Shown: positions 9,872-21,226, counted from the stretch's first letter. The stretch: 64,000 nucleotides of DNA from Bathynomus jamesi (GCA_023014485.1 JAJOZX010012251.1:46231-110230), one strand, 5' to 3'. The notes: generated by a model from the sequence alone, not told the origin. Translations and numbers: made by a program.

Positions 9872-12800
9872 TCAGTTAACAATAGAAGCATCATTGGTAT
9901 CCAAAGGGTACGGTATCATAGGTACCAGGTAACTGGTAACGTTTCCTATAGGTGTTCGGCACACCTTCGTACCCCTAAGTTCCTTCACGCCCCCCAGCTT
10001 CTGCGCCCGAAAATTGTGGGTGCCTACAATTAGTTGGGGAGGTTGTTCATCATCGTCCAAACATACTAGATCCTTCAACGACTCAAAGTTAACAACCTGC
10101 CGATTCGCATGGTTGAGCGTAATACCCTTTGCCTTCACGATATATTTCATTTCCTCCCCCACCCTGACCCGTACCCCATAAGTCTTAGGTCCTGTTGAGA
10201 CAAAAGAGTCGGCGTATGCGTTGTCCCCATACTCATCCTTGATCTCATCAGTGAGCTCGCCGAGGAACTCCCCAATAGTGGGCATGTATTCACCCTCCCT
10301 CTCTGTGAATATCACGCTATCTGTATCGGCATACAATACTCTCCGCCCAAGAGAATGCAATAGACCCCAAAGTTTTATACGGGCGTAGGCTGTTGTGAAG
10401 CTGGCCAGGTATGTTTGTAACCCTTGAGGTATCTGTGGCAAATTCAGTGTTTTGTACTTTATTACGTAAGTATTACCTACATTCACGATCTCCATGACCT
10501 CTTTATCGGGGGCATTGGCATAATCCCAGACATCGCTATAACTTTGTGCTAAATGAATGCTCCCTCTGCCGGTATTCTGCGCAAATTTTCCCCATAGACT
10601 GTTTAGACACAACTTTGCACTAAAGCGCTTGCCAGGATTCTTTACAATTTGGACACGATCAAGTTGTATACCTTCGCGGTCGCGGTAACGTTGAATATAG
10701 GCAGACTTTTCATCTTCGGTATCAACTCCTCGCGGATACCCTGATGCCTCAACCTTATCCTTCAAAAAGGTGTTTATATATGGTGTGAAAAGGTTGGGTA
10801 GCTTCTGAAACCTCCACACCTCATGTATCTTCAGTATTCTATAACCATGGCGTACGGCTAGGGCCAACTCAGGACTTGTATATACGCCTCTGATCTTACG
10901 CTGGTGGGGTATATGGTTACATTCGCCGTTATCCTCTTCCGCGCACTTCACGCACAGGGGAAACATGAGCTTGTCGTCGATAACGACAGGTAAGATCGGC
11001 ATCCATAAATTGCGTGGGGGGAGTACGTCTACGAAAGAGAGCCCAAGTAACGATCATTCAAATTTTTTGAAAATTCATTGATGGAGGGTAGGCTAGGTCC
11101 CACCAGTTTCTCAGGAGCGCCCACGGGGTACGGATTGCTCTTCATCACGTATGGGTATAAAGAACAGAAATCGTAGTAATGGAGCTTCACGCCCTCCGTA
11201 GGTGGAAAGTATAGTCTGAAAGGATTTGTACGTCCTCCAAACAAGCTATCACCACATTTGAGAGGATCCAGCACCATTGAACGCTTGATCGTTTTTATTT
11301 CCTCACGGTACACCTCGTCTGTCTCCATCCGTGCATCATATTCATGCTCCCACAAGACTTTGTGAGTGAACTGTGATCCTATAAATTGATCGCGGGTGCG
11401 GGTCGATGCAAGACAGTCGGCAGGAGACCTACCGTGGATATCTCCGGTGATTCCGCACTCAGGACGGGGGCATCCATGCCACCAGCAACCGTTAAAGGAG
11501 TACACTGTCTTCACACCAGTGACACGGTTTTCACTTAACCCATCAACCCAAAAAACACGTCCATTAATCTTAATGGGTACTTCACCCGTGTTGCGGGCGT
11601 GCTTTATGTATACACCTGTCTGTTGATGTAGGTGTATGAGCCAGTAAATAGCCTTGTGCCCGTAACTGCGGGGGTTGTTTCGGTGAATAATGGCTAAGGT
11701 GTCTTTAGGCATGAAGTTATTCTTGAACACCGTAAAACATAATGATGCGATGGTGGTTGCGACTTGCAGTGGATCGCATTTGAAACGGGCTATGTACATC
11801 CTTCTAAAGGCCTGGAAACATACTCTAAGCACGCGCACATCATTCACGCAATAACGCTCACATTCATCAGCTATATTATAAGGGTTACTTTCATTAAAAC
11901 TGTTGTAGTATCGATCAAAGTCTTCACATTCATCCATACATTCAAAATAATGTTTGGGCGGTGGTGGGCCTACGTAGTTTAAAGTCTCGCTGGTGAGGAA
12001 AGTGTAAGGGAAGTATCCTTTGGAAACTTCAGCTGCTACTCCCATCACCTTGGGTAGCTTTGCTAATTTACAAGGTGTGAATAATAAAGTATCTTTAAAT
12101 TGTACATTGCCCCTTATCTGCATCTGTATTAATTTGTTGCCTCTTTTCAATGGATCACCTGTAATATCTCAGAGGATTCGTGTTCAAGCAACTCCTTATA
12201 AAGGAACTGCGTGTCAAACTTTGCCCCGTTATGGGCGAGAATATACACAGTCATTTTTTTGAACTTTTCGGCTAACTTGACAATATAGGACACAAATAGT
12301 TTCACAGGACTATCGCTGACATTCGTTTTAAAAACGTTTGTCCGTTTACCGCATTTGGGGCACTCGTCACATTCGATCCCTATACACTCATCACAGATGG
12401 TCTGGCTCACAAGTAAATGTGGAATTACCTCTTTGGTTTCAGCGTTCGTATATGTTTCTATATCGTAGTACACAGTTATACAAGGGTTATTTTTAGGCTT
12501 AGCATCTTTCATATAACACACATGCTTTACTCCATCCGCCTTATATTCCTCCTGGCATGTAGGACAGTGAATTACGTCGCACTTGTGCTTAAATTTCCCC
12601 CAATTATCCAATGTGTGAAACATACCACATTCACAGATTTTCATTTTCCTGCACGTGCCAATTGATTTATGGAAATCAAAGCAGCTATTATTGAAAAATG
12701 TGCGTCTACACACATCACAGTCTCTCTTCTCAGCTTCAACTACACGGCTTTCACATTTGGTGCTTTTACACTGCTCACATACCATTTGACATTCTTTACA

Positions 12801-13550
12801 ATGTCTCACTATATCATCCGCAAACTCGAGGCACCCCTTACACAAATCATGATGTCTCCCATATTTTCGACTTTTTTCATAACTTGCGTAAAGCCACCTT
12901 ATATTACGGATGGGGAGATACGTTGTCCCTGACAATCCTAAAATAAGTAGGGATCTTGTACGATCTCTCACACAGCTTTTAAAAACATACACAGTCCTAC
13001 GACGATCATCCAACCCAAACACAACTATGCGGACATTCATTTCCTGTTCTACCCTTCTCAGCTCTTCAGGGCCCATATTACAGTCAAATTCAAGTTCACA
13101 GTCCTACAGCTAGTTTACGGGCACGCTCCACGACTGTAGGCAACCAAATTTTTTGAGTTCGTGTATTTTGTACAGTAAACATACGTGCTAAGAGTACTGC
13201 TATAAAGCCGCAACCACGATCGACGTTTATATGTCTAAATAGCTTGAGAATTGAAGTTAAGAGTATACGGTATGGCACTATGACCCGCAACACGGAATAC
13301 ATGGTCAATATTTACCGTGAAGTTGTCCATATTGAAGGCTATACTACTTTGGGCGGCTTGCATTATACGTCCTAATATATATTCTACATCTTCAGCCGCC
13401 AAACGTCTAAATGGCACTATCACCCAATAATCGTCTACATCACCGTCATCTGACCCGAATCCAAAGGACAGACTCGTCCTGACTTCACGCTCGTCGCGAT
13501 TCTGAAGAGCAAACTCTATAATACGCTGACAACCCGGCGTAGTCCGCGCT
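9872..13550 (-). CDS. POLB: protein-primed family B DNA polymerase, frameshifted
   Basis: Replicates the Polinton genome by protein priming. Read leftward, the N-terminal part (about 13550-13096) includes a CGFIAVLLA block, then a cysteine-rich zone (13000-12500: CKGC, CKECQMVCEQC, CDVC). Exonuclease motifs follow: YDIET (Exo I, about 12477), HNGAKFD (Exo II, about 12230) and YCVND (Exo III, about 11835). Polymerase motifs are YDFCSLYP (motif A, about 11165), KLCLNSLWGKF (motif B, about 10600) and YADTDSV (motif C, about 10335). All catalytic aspartates are present. The frame changes near 13250, 13090, 12150 and 11020, so no single ORF spans it. About 1,220 codons, the usual size for Polinton PolB. 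The true start is uncertain: a stop lies at about 13551 and proline-rich codons continue beyond it. Confidence 0.93.
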
Positions 13551-14112
13551 CAATTCCATTGCTATACATGACTCTAGGGTCGACCCTGACTCTATACCGA
13601 TTTCTAGTCAAGGCTGGGGTGGGGGCTGCGGATCGCACCAATTCAGCGTTATCATCCTCAACAGAACGGGGGCGGCGGATGAATTAGGGATATATTAGCG
13701 GAAGGTGTGCTGATGGGGGCCTGTTGCGTAGGAGGTTGATGGTTGGGGCTCTATTATTGTAGACTTAACAGAACGGGGGGCGGCGGATGAATAAGGGGAT
13801 ATATTAGGTGCTGCTGGGGGGTTGTTGCGTAAGAGGTTGAGGGTTGGGGATCTATTACGCTGCAACAGGCGCGTATTTCGGTCGCTTTATACCTGACGTG
13901 GGGTTCTCATACCTCCGCTTTGGACGTGCTACCGGTATCGCTGGTGAGGGTTGGCAGGGGAGGAGATCACAACTACACTGTCGTCGAGGTCATCCGTAAT
14001 GTAATGATGGGTGCTCTACCTCATCGTCATTCACGGTTCTGTGGGAGAAGAAATATAAGGAACAGCACTCAAAATTTGTAATATTTTGTAAATGACCACT
14101 TAGGAGTGTGAC
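13551..14112 (-). other. proline-rich PolB leader or spacer, with a 107-bp duplication
   Basis: On the minus strand this stretch reads as Pro/Ser-rich fragments in changing frames and may be a decayed disordered N-terminus of PolB. A 107-bp segment beginning AACAGAACGGGG is duplicated (starts 13660 and 13767) with small indels. The end nearest the ATPase (about 14050-14112) should hold the divergent promoters; AATATAAGG at about 14052 is TATA-like for the rightward genes. Confidence 0.5.
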
Positions 14113-14121
14113 GTGTTAGAA

Positions 14122-14750
14122 ATGGACTCTGTAGAAAAATTCAGATTCACGAGCCCATCCACATGTATTATATCTGGACCTACAGGATGTGGTAAAACTG
14201 TGTTTATGCTTAAAATCATTAAAGAAAAGGGGAGATGTTCTCGAAATTTGTGCATAAAGTTATATGGTGCTATTCGACGTATCAATCAGTGTTCAACGAG
14301 TACCAAGATGATATTTTGTTCCACAAAGGCGTATATGACGTTAATTCGTTAAAGGGAAATGAACATACAATCATTGTAATTGACGATCTCATGTTGGAGA
14401 TGGATAAAACGTTTGCCGAGACATTTACAGTATTCTCCCACCATCTTAACATAAGCGTGTTCTTCATCAATCAGAATCTATTTTTCAAAAATAGATACAT
14501 GCGCGATGTGTCGTTAAATACGCAATATCTAGTCTTATTCGCGCAACGTAGAGATGTATCACAAATTGGGGTATTAGCCAATCAAATGTTCCCGAATCAG
14601 CGTAAGGAGTTTTTGGAAGTTTATAAAGAAGCTACAAGCACGCGTTACGGATATTTGCTTTGCGACCTTCATCCGCGAAACACGTTTAGAGTGCTTCTGC
14701 GAACGAATATATTTCCAAACGAGCCTGAAACGGTGTATATTCCAGAATGA
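14122..14750 (+). CDS. ATP: A32-like (FtsK/HerA) genome-packaging ATPase, one frameshift
   Basis: First gene of the rightward block. Walker A is GPTGCGKT (about 14177-14200) and Walker B is TIIVIDDLM (about 14368-14394). A VSLNTQYLVLFAQRRD block (about 14510-14556) matches the sensor region seen in Polinton and virophage packaging ATPases. I chose the ATG at 14122; the frame continues to a GTG at 14113. The frame shifts once, near 14230 in a G-run, between KIIKEKG and the next segment. Total about 208 residues, the normal size. The stop (TGA 14748-14750) overlaps the ATG of the next gene as ATGA, a tight junction that suggests a compact transcription unit. Predicted role: ATP-driven loading of DNA into the capsid. 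Confidence 0.92.
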
Positions 14751-15069
14751 CAAAGAGACTAAAGAAATACCGTGAATTAATAAAAATCTATCATCGACTG
14801 CCCGGGCAATGCAGCAGATGTTTATTAAAAATATCGATGCCGACTTTTTAAAATGCATCTGTGAAATCTGTCTTAACGTTATAAATTGCAATGTATCAAT
14901 GAAAACCCATCAGAAGGCTCGCCTACGCCGCTACAAGAACATAATACGTGCACTCGCTCGTAAAAGCCAAACTGTAGCGAAGAAAAAACGAATTATTGTA
15001 CAAACAGGAGGGTCATTTCTCCCCATCTTATTTTCAGTTTTGGGTCCTTTACTGACTAGATTAATATAA
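14747..15069 (+). CDS. small basic Polinton protein with C-terminal hydrophobic segment
   Basis: Begins at the ATG overlapping the ATPase stop (MTKRLKKYRELIKIY), shifts frame once near 14800-14810, and continues with FLKCICEICLNVIN, a K/R-rich middle (about 14910-14990) and a C-terminus ending GGSFLPILFSVLGPLL. The order (acidic/aromatic N-terminus, cysteine cluster, Lys/Arg-rich helix, then Gly-Gly and a hydrophobic end) is one I recognise from small ORFs beside the ATPase in many Polintons, for which no function is established. About 106 residues. The basic middle would suit DNA or capsid binding. The stop (TAA 15067-15069) overlaps the next ATG as TAATG. Confidence 0.75.
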
Positions 15070-15806
15070 TGAAGAAAGTGGTAGTGATTCCCCACGAGGT
15101 GTACGCTTCACTGCAAAGGAATCCAGACACGGATCTAGATCCCCGTAAAAGCAGACTTAAAAGAATGGAAAGCGAATTGTTAGCCCTATTAAACAGTGAA
15201 AAAACACCTGATGAGAAAAGAATCTTATACCAAGAAGCTCTGCAGAAATTTCTTCACGAGTACGAAAATTATAAGAGCCCTACAGAGATTCCTGTGGTTA
15301 TTAGGCACAGCACGGGGACGATGGACATGGCGACATAGGATCTGTACCCGACGATACAGCTGACCAACCAAAAAGATTAGCCACACAACATATCGAACAT
15401 GTATTAAAAATACCCTCCCACTTACATTGAGGAGTAAAGGCTTAAGTCTTTATAATCTATTGAATGAGGATCCCGCCATACAATGGACCGATACAGGGAG
15501 ATCATTGTGGAAGGATCAAAGGTACAGGGATCGAATATCGTAGACATTGTCCATGATCTGGTGAGAAAGTGGGATAGGCCATCACCATCAGGATGGAAGC
15601 ATATTAAAGCAAGACTACAACAAATAAATGTCCCTAAAACGTTGATAGGAAATCTGAACAGGTTAAAAGACTTGGAACATGCAACGCCTGTGACACAATT
15701 GAAGGCGCCGTCACCCCCGGCGGTAACACCTTTGAAGAGGAGCAAGAAGAGGTTAAACCAACCCTACCCACGTGCCTCTAAAATACGCAAATGGCTAACG
15801 TATTAA
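15069..15806 (+). CDS. conserved Polinton protein (GSNIVD family), frameshifted
   Basis: Starts at the ATG overlapping the previous stop. The first part (to about 15320) is a charged, probably helical region (KRMESELLALLNSEKTPDEK). The second (about 15440-15680) has DPAIQWTD, VQGSNIVDIVHDLVRKW and LIGNLNRLKDL, and a Pro/Lys-rich tail closes it. The VQGSNIVDIVHDLVR block is characteristic of a protein found in most animal Polintons whose role I do not know. The frame changes near 15335, 15430 and 15490. About 245 codons. The end overlaps the integrase start at 15791 by 16 bases. Whether it is a capsid-associated or a DNA-binding protein cannot be decided from sequence alone. Confidence 0.72.
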
Positions 15807-16849
15807 CTAAACGCTATTATGACATTTCTACCCCATCCTCTTACGGCGGCGTAGATAGACTGTACAGAAGTGTTTACGGAGTAGGAAAAAAGATGTTGAA
15901 AGATTTTTGAGGGAGCAGGACGCTTATACGCTTCATAAGCCTGTGAGAAAAAGGTTTAAAACAGCCAAGACAACGGCTTCCTCGATTGATTCTATTTGGC
16001 AAGCAGATTTAACAGACATGCAAAGATATTCTGTGTATAACGATGGTTACCGCTACATTCTATTCATAATAGACGTATTCTCTAGATATCTGTGGCTAGT
16101 TCCTCTGAAAAATAAATCACCTGAAACAGTTGCTAAAGCCACCAAAACGCTAATGTTAAAGAAAACAGGGTTCCTGGCTATTTTTGTACGGATATGGGGA
16201 AGGAATTTATAGGCCGTGCTTTTCAGAACATGTTGACAGAGTTTAATATCAGCTATTACACAACCAATTCTATACATAAGGCTTCTTTAGCTGAAAGAGT
16301 TCAGCGCACCATAAAGGAACGCATGCACCGTTATTTTACACATAAAAACACATACAGATTTCTAGACATTCTGGAATCATTGGCATCATCCTACAACCGC
16401 TCACACCATCGCACGATTGGGCAACACCTAACGAAGTTTTAGAAAGAGGTACGCTCCCGAGAAGAGATGGATCACCACCACCACCACCACACTCTGCGCG
16501 CTTCAAAATCAATGATTATGTAAGGCTGTCGCGTTCGGGGAATAAATTCGCAAAGGGTTTTGAGCAAGGATGGACACGCGAGATTTTTAAAGTTAGGGCT
16601 GTGAGACCTAAAGGTGAGATAATGATGTATTACATTGAAGATTTGAATGGGGAAGAAATCTCAGGAGGCTTTTACCGCGAGGAATTGCAGAAAGTTGCGT
16701 TTAATTTAGAAAAAAATGTGTTTAAAATTGAGAAAATTTTAGGAAGCAAAGGTTCAGGAAGGAGAAAAATGTACCTGGTGAAATGGCTAGGGTACCCAGA
16801 AAGCTTCAACACCTATATAAAAGCTGATGCAATAATGAAGCTTAAATAG
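15791..16849 (+). CDS. INT: retroviral-type integrase with C-terminal chromodomain, frameshifted
   Basis: Catalyses insertion of the element with a 6-bp staggered cut, which agrees with the flanking duplication. N-terminal part: MANVLTKRYYDIS. The rve core holds the three acidic residues: WQADLTD (D, about 16000), TDMGKEF (D, about 16190) and LAERVQRTIK (E, about 16293). A VRLSRSG-type segment follows at about 16520-16545, and the C-terminal chromodomain has FKIEKILG and YLVKWLGYP (about 16721-16800), with aromatic and acidic residues expected for methyl-lysine reading. The frame breaks near 15896, 16180 and 16430. About 350 codons, normal length. The stop is at 16847-16849, 8 bases before the next ATG. 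Confidence 0.93.
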
Positions 16850-16857
16850 TATGCAAC

Positions 16858-17706
16858 ATGGCTCCTAACCATTTCTACGTCACACTCCCGTCCTCCTCGT
16901 CCCTGTCTGTACACCCTAACAACACTAGCCAACTTTGTAACAGAACGGCACATTGAATTGGGTCGTGATTCGTATGAGGTGGGGATATGCGAAATTCAGC
17001 TGGACACCGTCTTTTTAAATATTGAACATAAAGAAACCGTTTTTACGATTCTTAGAGACATTGACGAGTGTGAAAAAGCTGGGGTAGCTATGGATGAAAC
17101 TATGCGCATCGCTCGGACTAAGATTGCACGGTATTACAGTACAGAAGTAAGACTAGGCCGGGTCAATATGGTTCGGCCGAGGATGTTGTGAGAGGCTTAA
17201 ACGTAAGTTTAAGAAACTCAAACCTTACGAATGATTTAGTATAACGAAATCGTAAACAACCCTGCACATACACTAATCCTAAAATCAAAGACTAACAGAC
17301 GTATTAAAGACATAGAAAGTTCCAAATTCTAACCAATGGCCGATATAGCGCAGCCTTCCAAAGAGACACATTTCACGAGACACAGTATGACTTGTCCAGA
17401 TTAATGTATCAATTGAAGATGGAGAAATTGGCTGAAAGGTCCCCAGACATGTGCTATATTTACAGTAATATAGTGGAGCACCAGTTTGTTGGGGATACCC
17501 AGGCACGCCTGCTGCGCATTGCTCACATCCCCAACCATAGAGGAAGGAGTTTGAGTATTACATATGACAGACCCCATTATGTGAATGTCGCAACTAATTT
17601 AATAACCAATATCACAATATATATAAGAACGATTGAGGGCGAAAACTTCCCATTCGGTAACGGGAGCTTAACAGTGAAGCTACACTTTCGACGCACTGAG
17701 TTATAA
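16858..17706 (+). CDS. Polinton structural protein, candidate minor capsid (penton), frameshifted
   Basis: Begins MAPNHFYVTLPSSSS, the signature start of a protein family present in most animal Polintons. A VGICEIQ strand follows at about 16980. The C-terminal half has YIYSNIVEHQFVGDTQARLL (about 17457-17516) and ends GSLTVKLHFRR (about 17659-17695). The repeated beta-type segments fit a jelly-roll, and members of this family have been proposed as penton/minor capsid protein. I rely on memory of the family, so the exact role is tentative. Frame changes lie near 16945, 17170, 17240 and 17330-17390. About 282 codons. The TAA stop (17704-17706) overlaps the next ATG as TAATG. Confidence 0.78.
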
Positions 17707-18046
17707 TGGATAGAAAGCCTTTCACCGTCTATCGAGGGTGCGATACCAGCGCGGTAGTGGACTTGGATCCATTTTTTCATCCATACTACGTACGGCTGTT
17801 CCTTTGCTGAAGAGGGGTGCCAGATACCTTGGAAGGAAAGCGCTACAATCAGGCCTTAACACTGCAGAAGACATATTGGCCGGGGCTAAACCTAAAGAAG
17901 CTCTAAAAAAACATTTAAAGCGTACACGGAACGAAATCATCAAAGATGCAAAGAGAAAAATGCGTGGTGGCGGGAAGAAGAGGGCTCCCCGGAAGAAGGG
18001 GTCACGTGGTATTAAACGTAAAAGGCTATCAAAAAGAATGCTGTAA
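17706..18046 (+). CDS. small basic pVI-like structural protein with a protease-site-like motif
   Basis: Starts at the overlapping ATG (MDRKPFTVYRG), shifts frame once near 17735, then YQRGSGLGSIFSSIL begins an amphipathic, Gly-rich N-terminal region. A helical middle (about 17830-17930) leads to a very basic C-terminus (about 17935-18046, more than one third Lys/Arg). This layout (amphipathic N-terminus, basic C-terminus, next to the major capsid gene) resembles membrane-active/cement capsid proteins such as adenovirus pVI, but the analogy is inference. M-R-G-G-G at about 17960-17974 fits the adenain consensus (M/I/L)-X-G-G-X and could be cleaved by the protease encoded at 19449-19815. About 113 codons. 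Confidence 0.72.
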
Positions 18047-18157
18047 GCGAATGAAACCTATGGTTGACCACTTTTTTGACTGATATAAGCTAAGGACATT
18101 GATCTCATGAATCATAGTTTGTTTACCACTTGTCGAGAGAGGAGTCACTATTTCGCC

Positions 18158-19447
18158 ATGGCACGCTTCATCCACCCATGTAGTTCACAATGCTGTAAAT
18201 CGGAGCTGTCCTTTTTGAGCTACCCAACCCAAGTTTCTATTGAGCACAGTGACTTTATTACAATTAACCCTTTAAACACAATTAGTTCCCCGAGTGCACC
18301 TATAGAATTCGTGATACCCAGCTCAGGTCCTTACTTTTTTGATCCAAGCTGTGTGCACATGTACGCTAAGCTACGTATAGCCCATTCTGATGGAACGGTC
18401 TGCGATGACAAATATGCTGTATACCCTGAAACAAACTTTCTGCACTCCATATTCACCAGTGTGACGTATATTTAAATCAGACCAACATATCGGCAGGCAC
18501 GGGGTACTATCATCTACGAGCCTATCTGGAAAATGTCCTCAACTTTTCCAAAGAAGCGAAGGCTACCTTTTTAAGTGCGAGGATATTATCAAACTAAAGA
18601 TGAAAATAGTATAAAGGACAAATTTAAAAATTCTAAAAAGAAAATATACGAGTGTTTTGGACGGTTGCACAAAGATTTCACTTTCCAGGAGAAGTTGCTT
18701 GTGAACGGGGTGGATATGAAAATAAAGCTCACCCGCACGAGTCCTGAGATCTGTTTAAATCTGGCTGCTGATCAAGAGGAGGGTGCAAAGCCCGTTGTGG
18801 TTCACATTATGGACACATACCTCCGCGTACGGCGAGTGAAATTAAGTTCACCAAAACAACTAGAAATTGAGAAAAATTTACTAAACGCTACAGTGAAATA
18901 TCCTATTAACAGAGTGCAAATCAAACTATATACGGTTCCTGCAGGGTTGGCATCGAAGCAGATAGAAACATTGCCCTGGGAAATCCTAAAAGGATATTAA
19001 TCGGCATGCAGGACCATGCTTCGGTGAATGGAAATATAAAAAGAGTGCCTTTAAATTCGAGAATTTCGGACTTAAAAATATAACTCTATACGTTAATGGC
19101 ACTGCTTTGGGTGGAACAATGGGTACGGACTATTCATCAGACGCTGTGTTACCTCTTTGTGCCAGAGCCTATAGTAATCTCACCCATATTGCAGGTGATT
19201 GTGATGAGCTTGGTAATGGGGTAACGCAGGAAGAATTCATTGATCAATTTAACCTTTATCCGTTTGACATTACACCTGATTATCTGCTAGCGTAAATACC
19301 CATTTAACCCCACAGCAGAGCGGAAACATCTCAGTGCGGCTGGAATTCGCCAAGCCTATAGACGCTCCTATTAGTGTACTAGTATATCTCGAATCGCAAG
19401 CCCTAATAGAAGTAGATAGATTTAGGAGCGTTATCACTGACTTTTAA
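18158..19447 (+). CDS. MCP: double-jelly-roll major capsid protein, frameshifted
   Basis: Start chosen at the ATG of MARFIHPCSSQCCKSELSF, since Polinton capsid proteins begin this way; an in-frame ATG at 18107 adds 17 unlikely residues. Recognisable blocks: VSIEHSDFITINPLNTI (about 18234-18285), PIEFVIPSSG, LRIAHSDG (first barrel), LLVNGVDMKIKLTRTSPEIC (about 18700-18755), ALGGTMGTDYSSD (about 19100-19140), NLYPFDITPD, and the end IEVDRFRSVITDF. Frame breaks lie near 18470, 18570, 18985 and 19295. About 430 codons, slightly short of typical lengths. It forms the pseudo-hexameric capsomers by homology. The stop is followed one base later by the protease ATG. Confidence 0.9.
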
Positions 19448-19448
19448 A

Positions 19449-19815
19449 ATGGATGCTAAAACACTTCAGAAAGTAATGGAACGAGTTACACGTTCCAAAT
19501 TTATCGGAGTGTTTGCGAAACATTGAGTTTGCCAAGTACGCGAGAATGCGGTAGTCGAACACAGACATCATCGGTAATAAAGGGATTCACTGGATCGCTG
19601 TCTATTTTAAAAATAGACAGAGCGCTGTACTATTTTGATTCACTCGGTACTCAACCCTGGAGTGACCCTATTATTGTAAAATTTCTCGCTCAGTTACATA
19701 TTCCCGAAGTTGTATGGAACCCATTTCGCATGCAAGGTATTTTACTAATGTTTGCGGATGTAGCGTCTCATTTCTCATGCATATGTCAAATGATAAAGAA
19801 TTTATAAATTTTTAA
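19449..19815 (+). CDS. PRO: adenain-like cysteine protease, frameshifted
   Basis: Starts 1 base after the capsid gene (MDAKTLQKVMERVT, then FIGVFAKHELP). The catalytic set is present but spread over frames: His in IHWIAVYF (about 19590-19611), Asp in YYFDSLG (about 19630-19650), and Cys in TNVCG (about 19744-19758), with the conserved Gln probably at MQG (about 19732). Breaks lie near 19525, 19560-19580, 19610-19630 and 19740. About 120 codons, the usual compact size for Polinton Ulp1/adenain-type proteases. The predicted role is maturation of capsid proteins; a possible target motif lies in the 17706-18046 product. Last rightward gene of the block. Confidence 0.88.
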
Positions 19816-20026
19816 AATTTATTTGACCGTGTCACACTCGCCGAAACGATGAAATGGTATGCAGACAGATAAAAAACCGTTTTCCAATTGTACGTACTCG
19901 TATATTATAATGTTTTTGTTCGTATATTTGTAACGATATATTCTGTAGTTGTTTATTGTACTGATTTCTTTCATTTAATAAATTTATGAAAAATATGTCT
20001 TCTTATCCCAAAAAGATCGAAAACAC
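19816..20026. other. spacer between convergent genes
   Basis: AT-rich, about 210 bp, between the protease (rightward) and the exon-duplicated gene (leftward). AATAAA-type signals occur on both strands (for example near 19977 on the plus strand), as expected for two convergent 3' ends. Confidence 0.4.
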
Positions 20027-21030
20027 TTACATTATTTCGGTGTGACATTGTTGACTGATCAGTATATCATCCGTATTCCGAGATTCTTCAAAAGATTGTA
20101 TAACACGTGTCAAATCCTCATCGGACCTTAAAGGAATAATGTTCATTCTTTTAAAACATATACAGAGTATACAGACAGATCCCCATTATGTGAAGATATC
20201 TTTGGTTCGAGGAATAACATTGATTGCCATCAAAAGTTTCGATTTTAGCATAATGGGGATAACCAAATAGCATTGAATGAGATAAAAAAATTTTGGCGAG
20301 TATCTATTTGATGAGATGCTACAACTCTCCATATATAAAATCGAATTATAGACACTTACATTTCTATGGTAGTCCCTTGCGTCGGATTGTAAGGAGCGTC
20401 ACTGCAAATATCTTCTACGGTTTGCGTTGTAAATAATTCATCACGGTCAATTGCGTTAAAAAGACTAATTGTCGTTAATGCTGCAGTATCACGTTCTTCA
20501 TACAATTCCGGGGAGACGTACAGGTCCATGGTGGAGGATGTGTGACATTGCTGACTGTTCAGTATATCCTCTGTATTTCGAGATTCTTCAAAAGATTGTA
20601 TAACACGTGTCAAATCCTCATCGGACCTTAAAGGAATAATGTTCATTCTTTTAAAACATATACAGAGTATTCAGACAGAGCCCCATTATGTGAAGATATC
20701 TTTGGTTCGAGGAATAACATTGATTACCATAAAAAATTTCGATTTTAGCATAAGAGGTAAAACCAAATAACATTGATTGAGATAAAAAAAATTTTGGCGA
20801 GTATCTAATTGACGAGATGCTACAACTCTCCATATATAAAATCGAATTATAGACACTTACATTTCTATGGTAGTCCCTTGCGTCGGATTGTAAGGAGCGT
20901 CACTGCACATATCTTCTACGGTTTGCGTTGTAAATAATTCATCACGGTCAACCGCATTAAAAAGGCTAATTGTCGTTAATGCTGCAGTATCACTCTCTTC
21001 ATACAAGTCTGGGGAGACGTACAGGTCCAT
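20027..21030 (-). CDS. spliced small Polinton gene with in-frame tandem exon duplication (predicted)
   Basis: Predicted exons on the minus strand: 21030-20861, 20647-20360, 20147-20027, with introns of 213 and 212 bp. Both donors read GAAAT/GTAAGTG and both acceptors TTTTAAAAG/AATGAAC. Joining exon 1 to 2 gives E-I-M-N-I-I-P-L in the same frame as the 96-codon open frame, and exons 2 and 3 join the same way, for about 192 codons in all. Exon 2 is a fusion of the second exon of one copy and the first exon of the next, produced by a tandem duplication of about 500 bp. The product is acidic with repeated MNIIPLRSDEDLTRVIQSF and MDLYVSPELYEE blocks. Family unknown. Without splicing only the 96-codon ORF at 20356-20646 remains. 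Each donor GT lies one base before an in-frame TAA, so unspliced reading would end there. Confidence 0.6.
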
Positions 21031-21035
21031 GGTGG
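20041..21035. repeat. about 500-bp tandem duplication
   Basis: Segments starting near 20081 and 20581 (AGATTCTTCAAAAGATTGTA) and near 20341 and 20842 align at a 500-501 bp offset with a few substitutions. The junction lies at GGTGGAGG (about 20531-20538). The duplicated block is one exon-intron-exon set of the gene above. Confidence 0.88.
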
Positions 21036-21094
21036 AGGGAATGATTATTCACTGACGCTAAAATAGCTACTGTTACTCCAAACTGAAAAATATC

Positions 21095-21105
21095 CCTTTT
21101 TATAT
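21095..21105 (-). promoter_or_regulatory. TATA box of the leftward gene
   Basis: The minus strand reads CATATAAAAAG about 65 bp upstream of the ATG at 21030, a plausible core promoter for the exon-duplicated gene. The mariner lies about 120 bp further upstream. Confidence 0.5.
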
Positions 21106-21226
21106 GCACAATCGCCAAGCTCCGCCCCAAAAGACCAGATGTTCGTAGTGATTGGCTGCCGGTGTAGCTGGGTGGAGCTATGACGTGTACCAATCCGCTA
21201 TAACGGGACCGGACGAGTAACATATA

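Noticed and set aside
11396..12946. Several plus-strand ORFs of 70-90 codons opposite PolB
   Set aside because: Antisense shadows of PolB, which accounts for the region with motifs in order.
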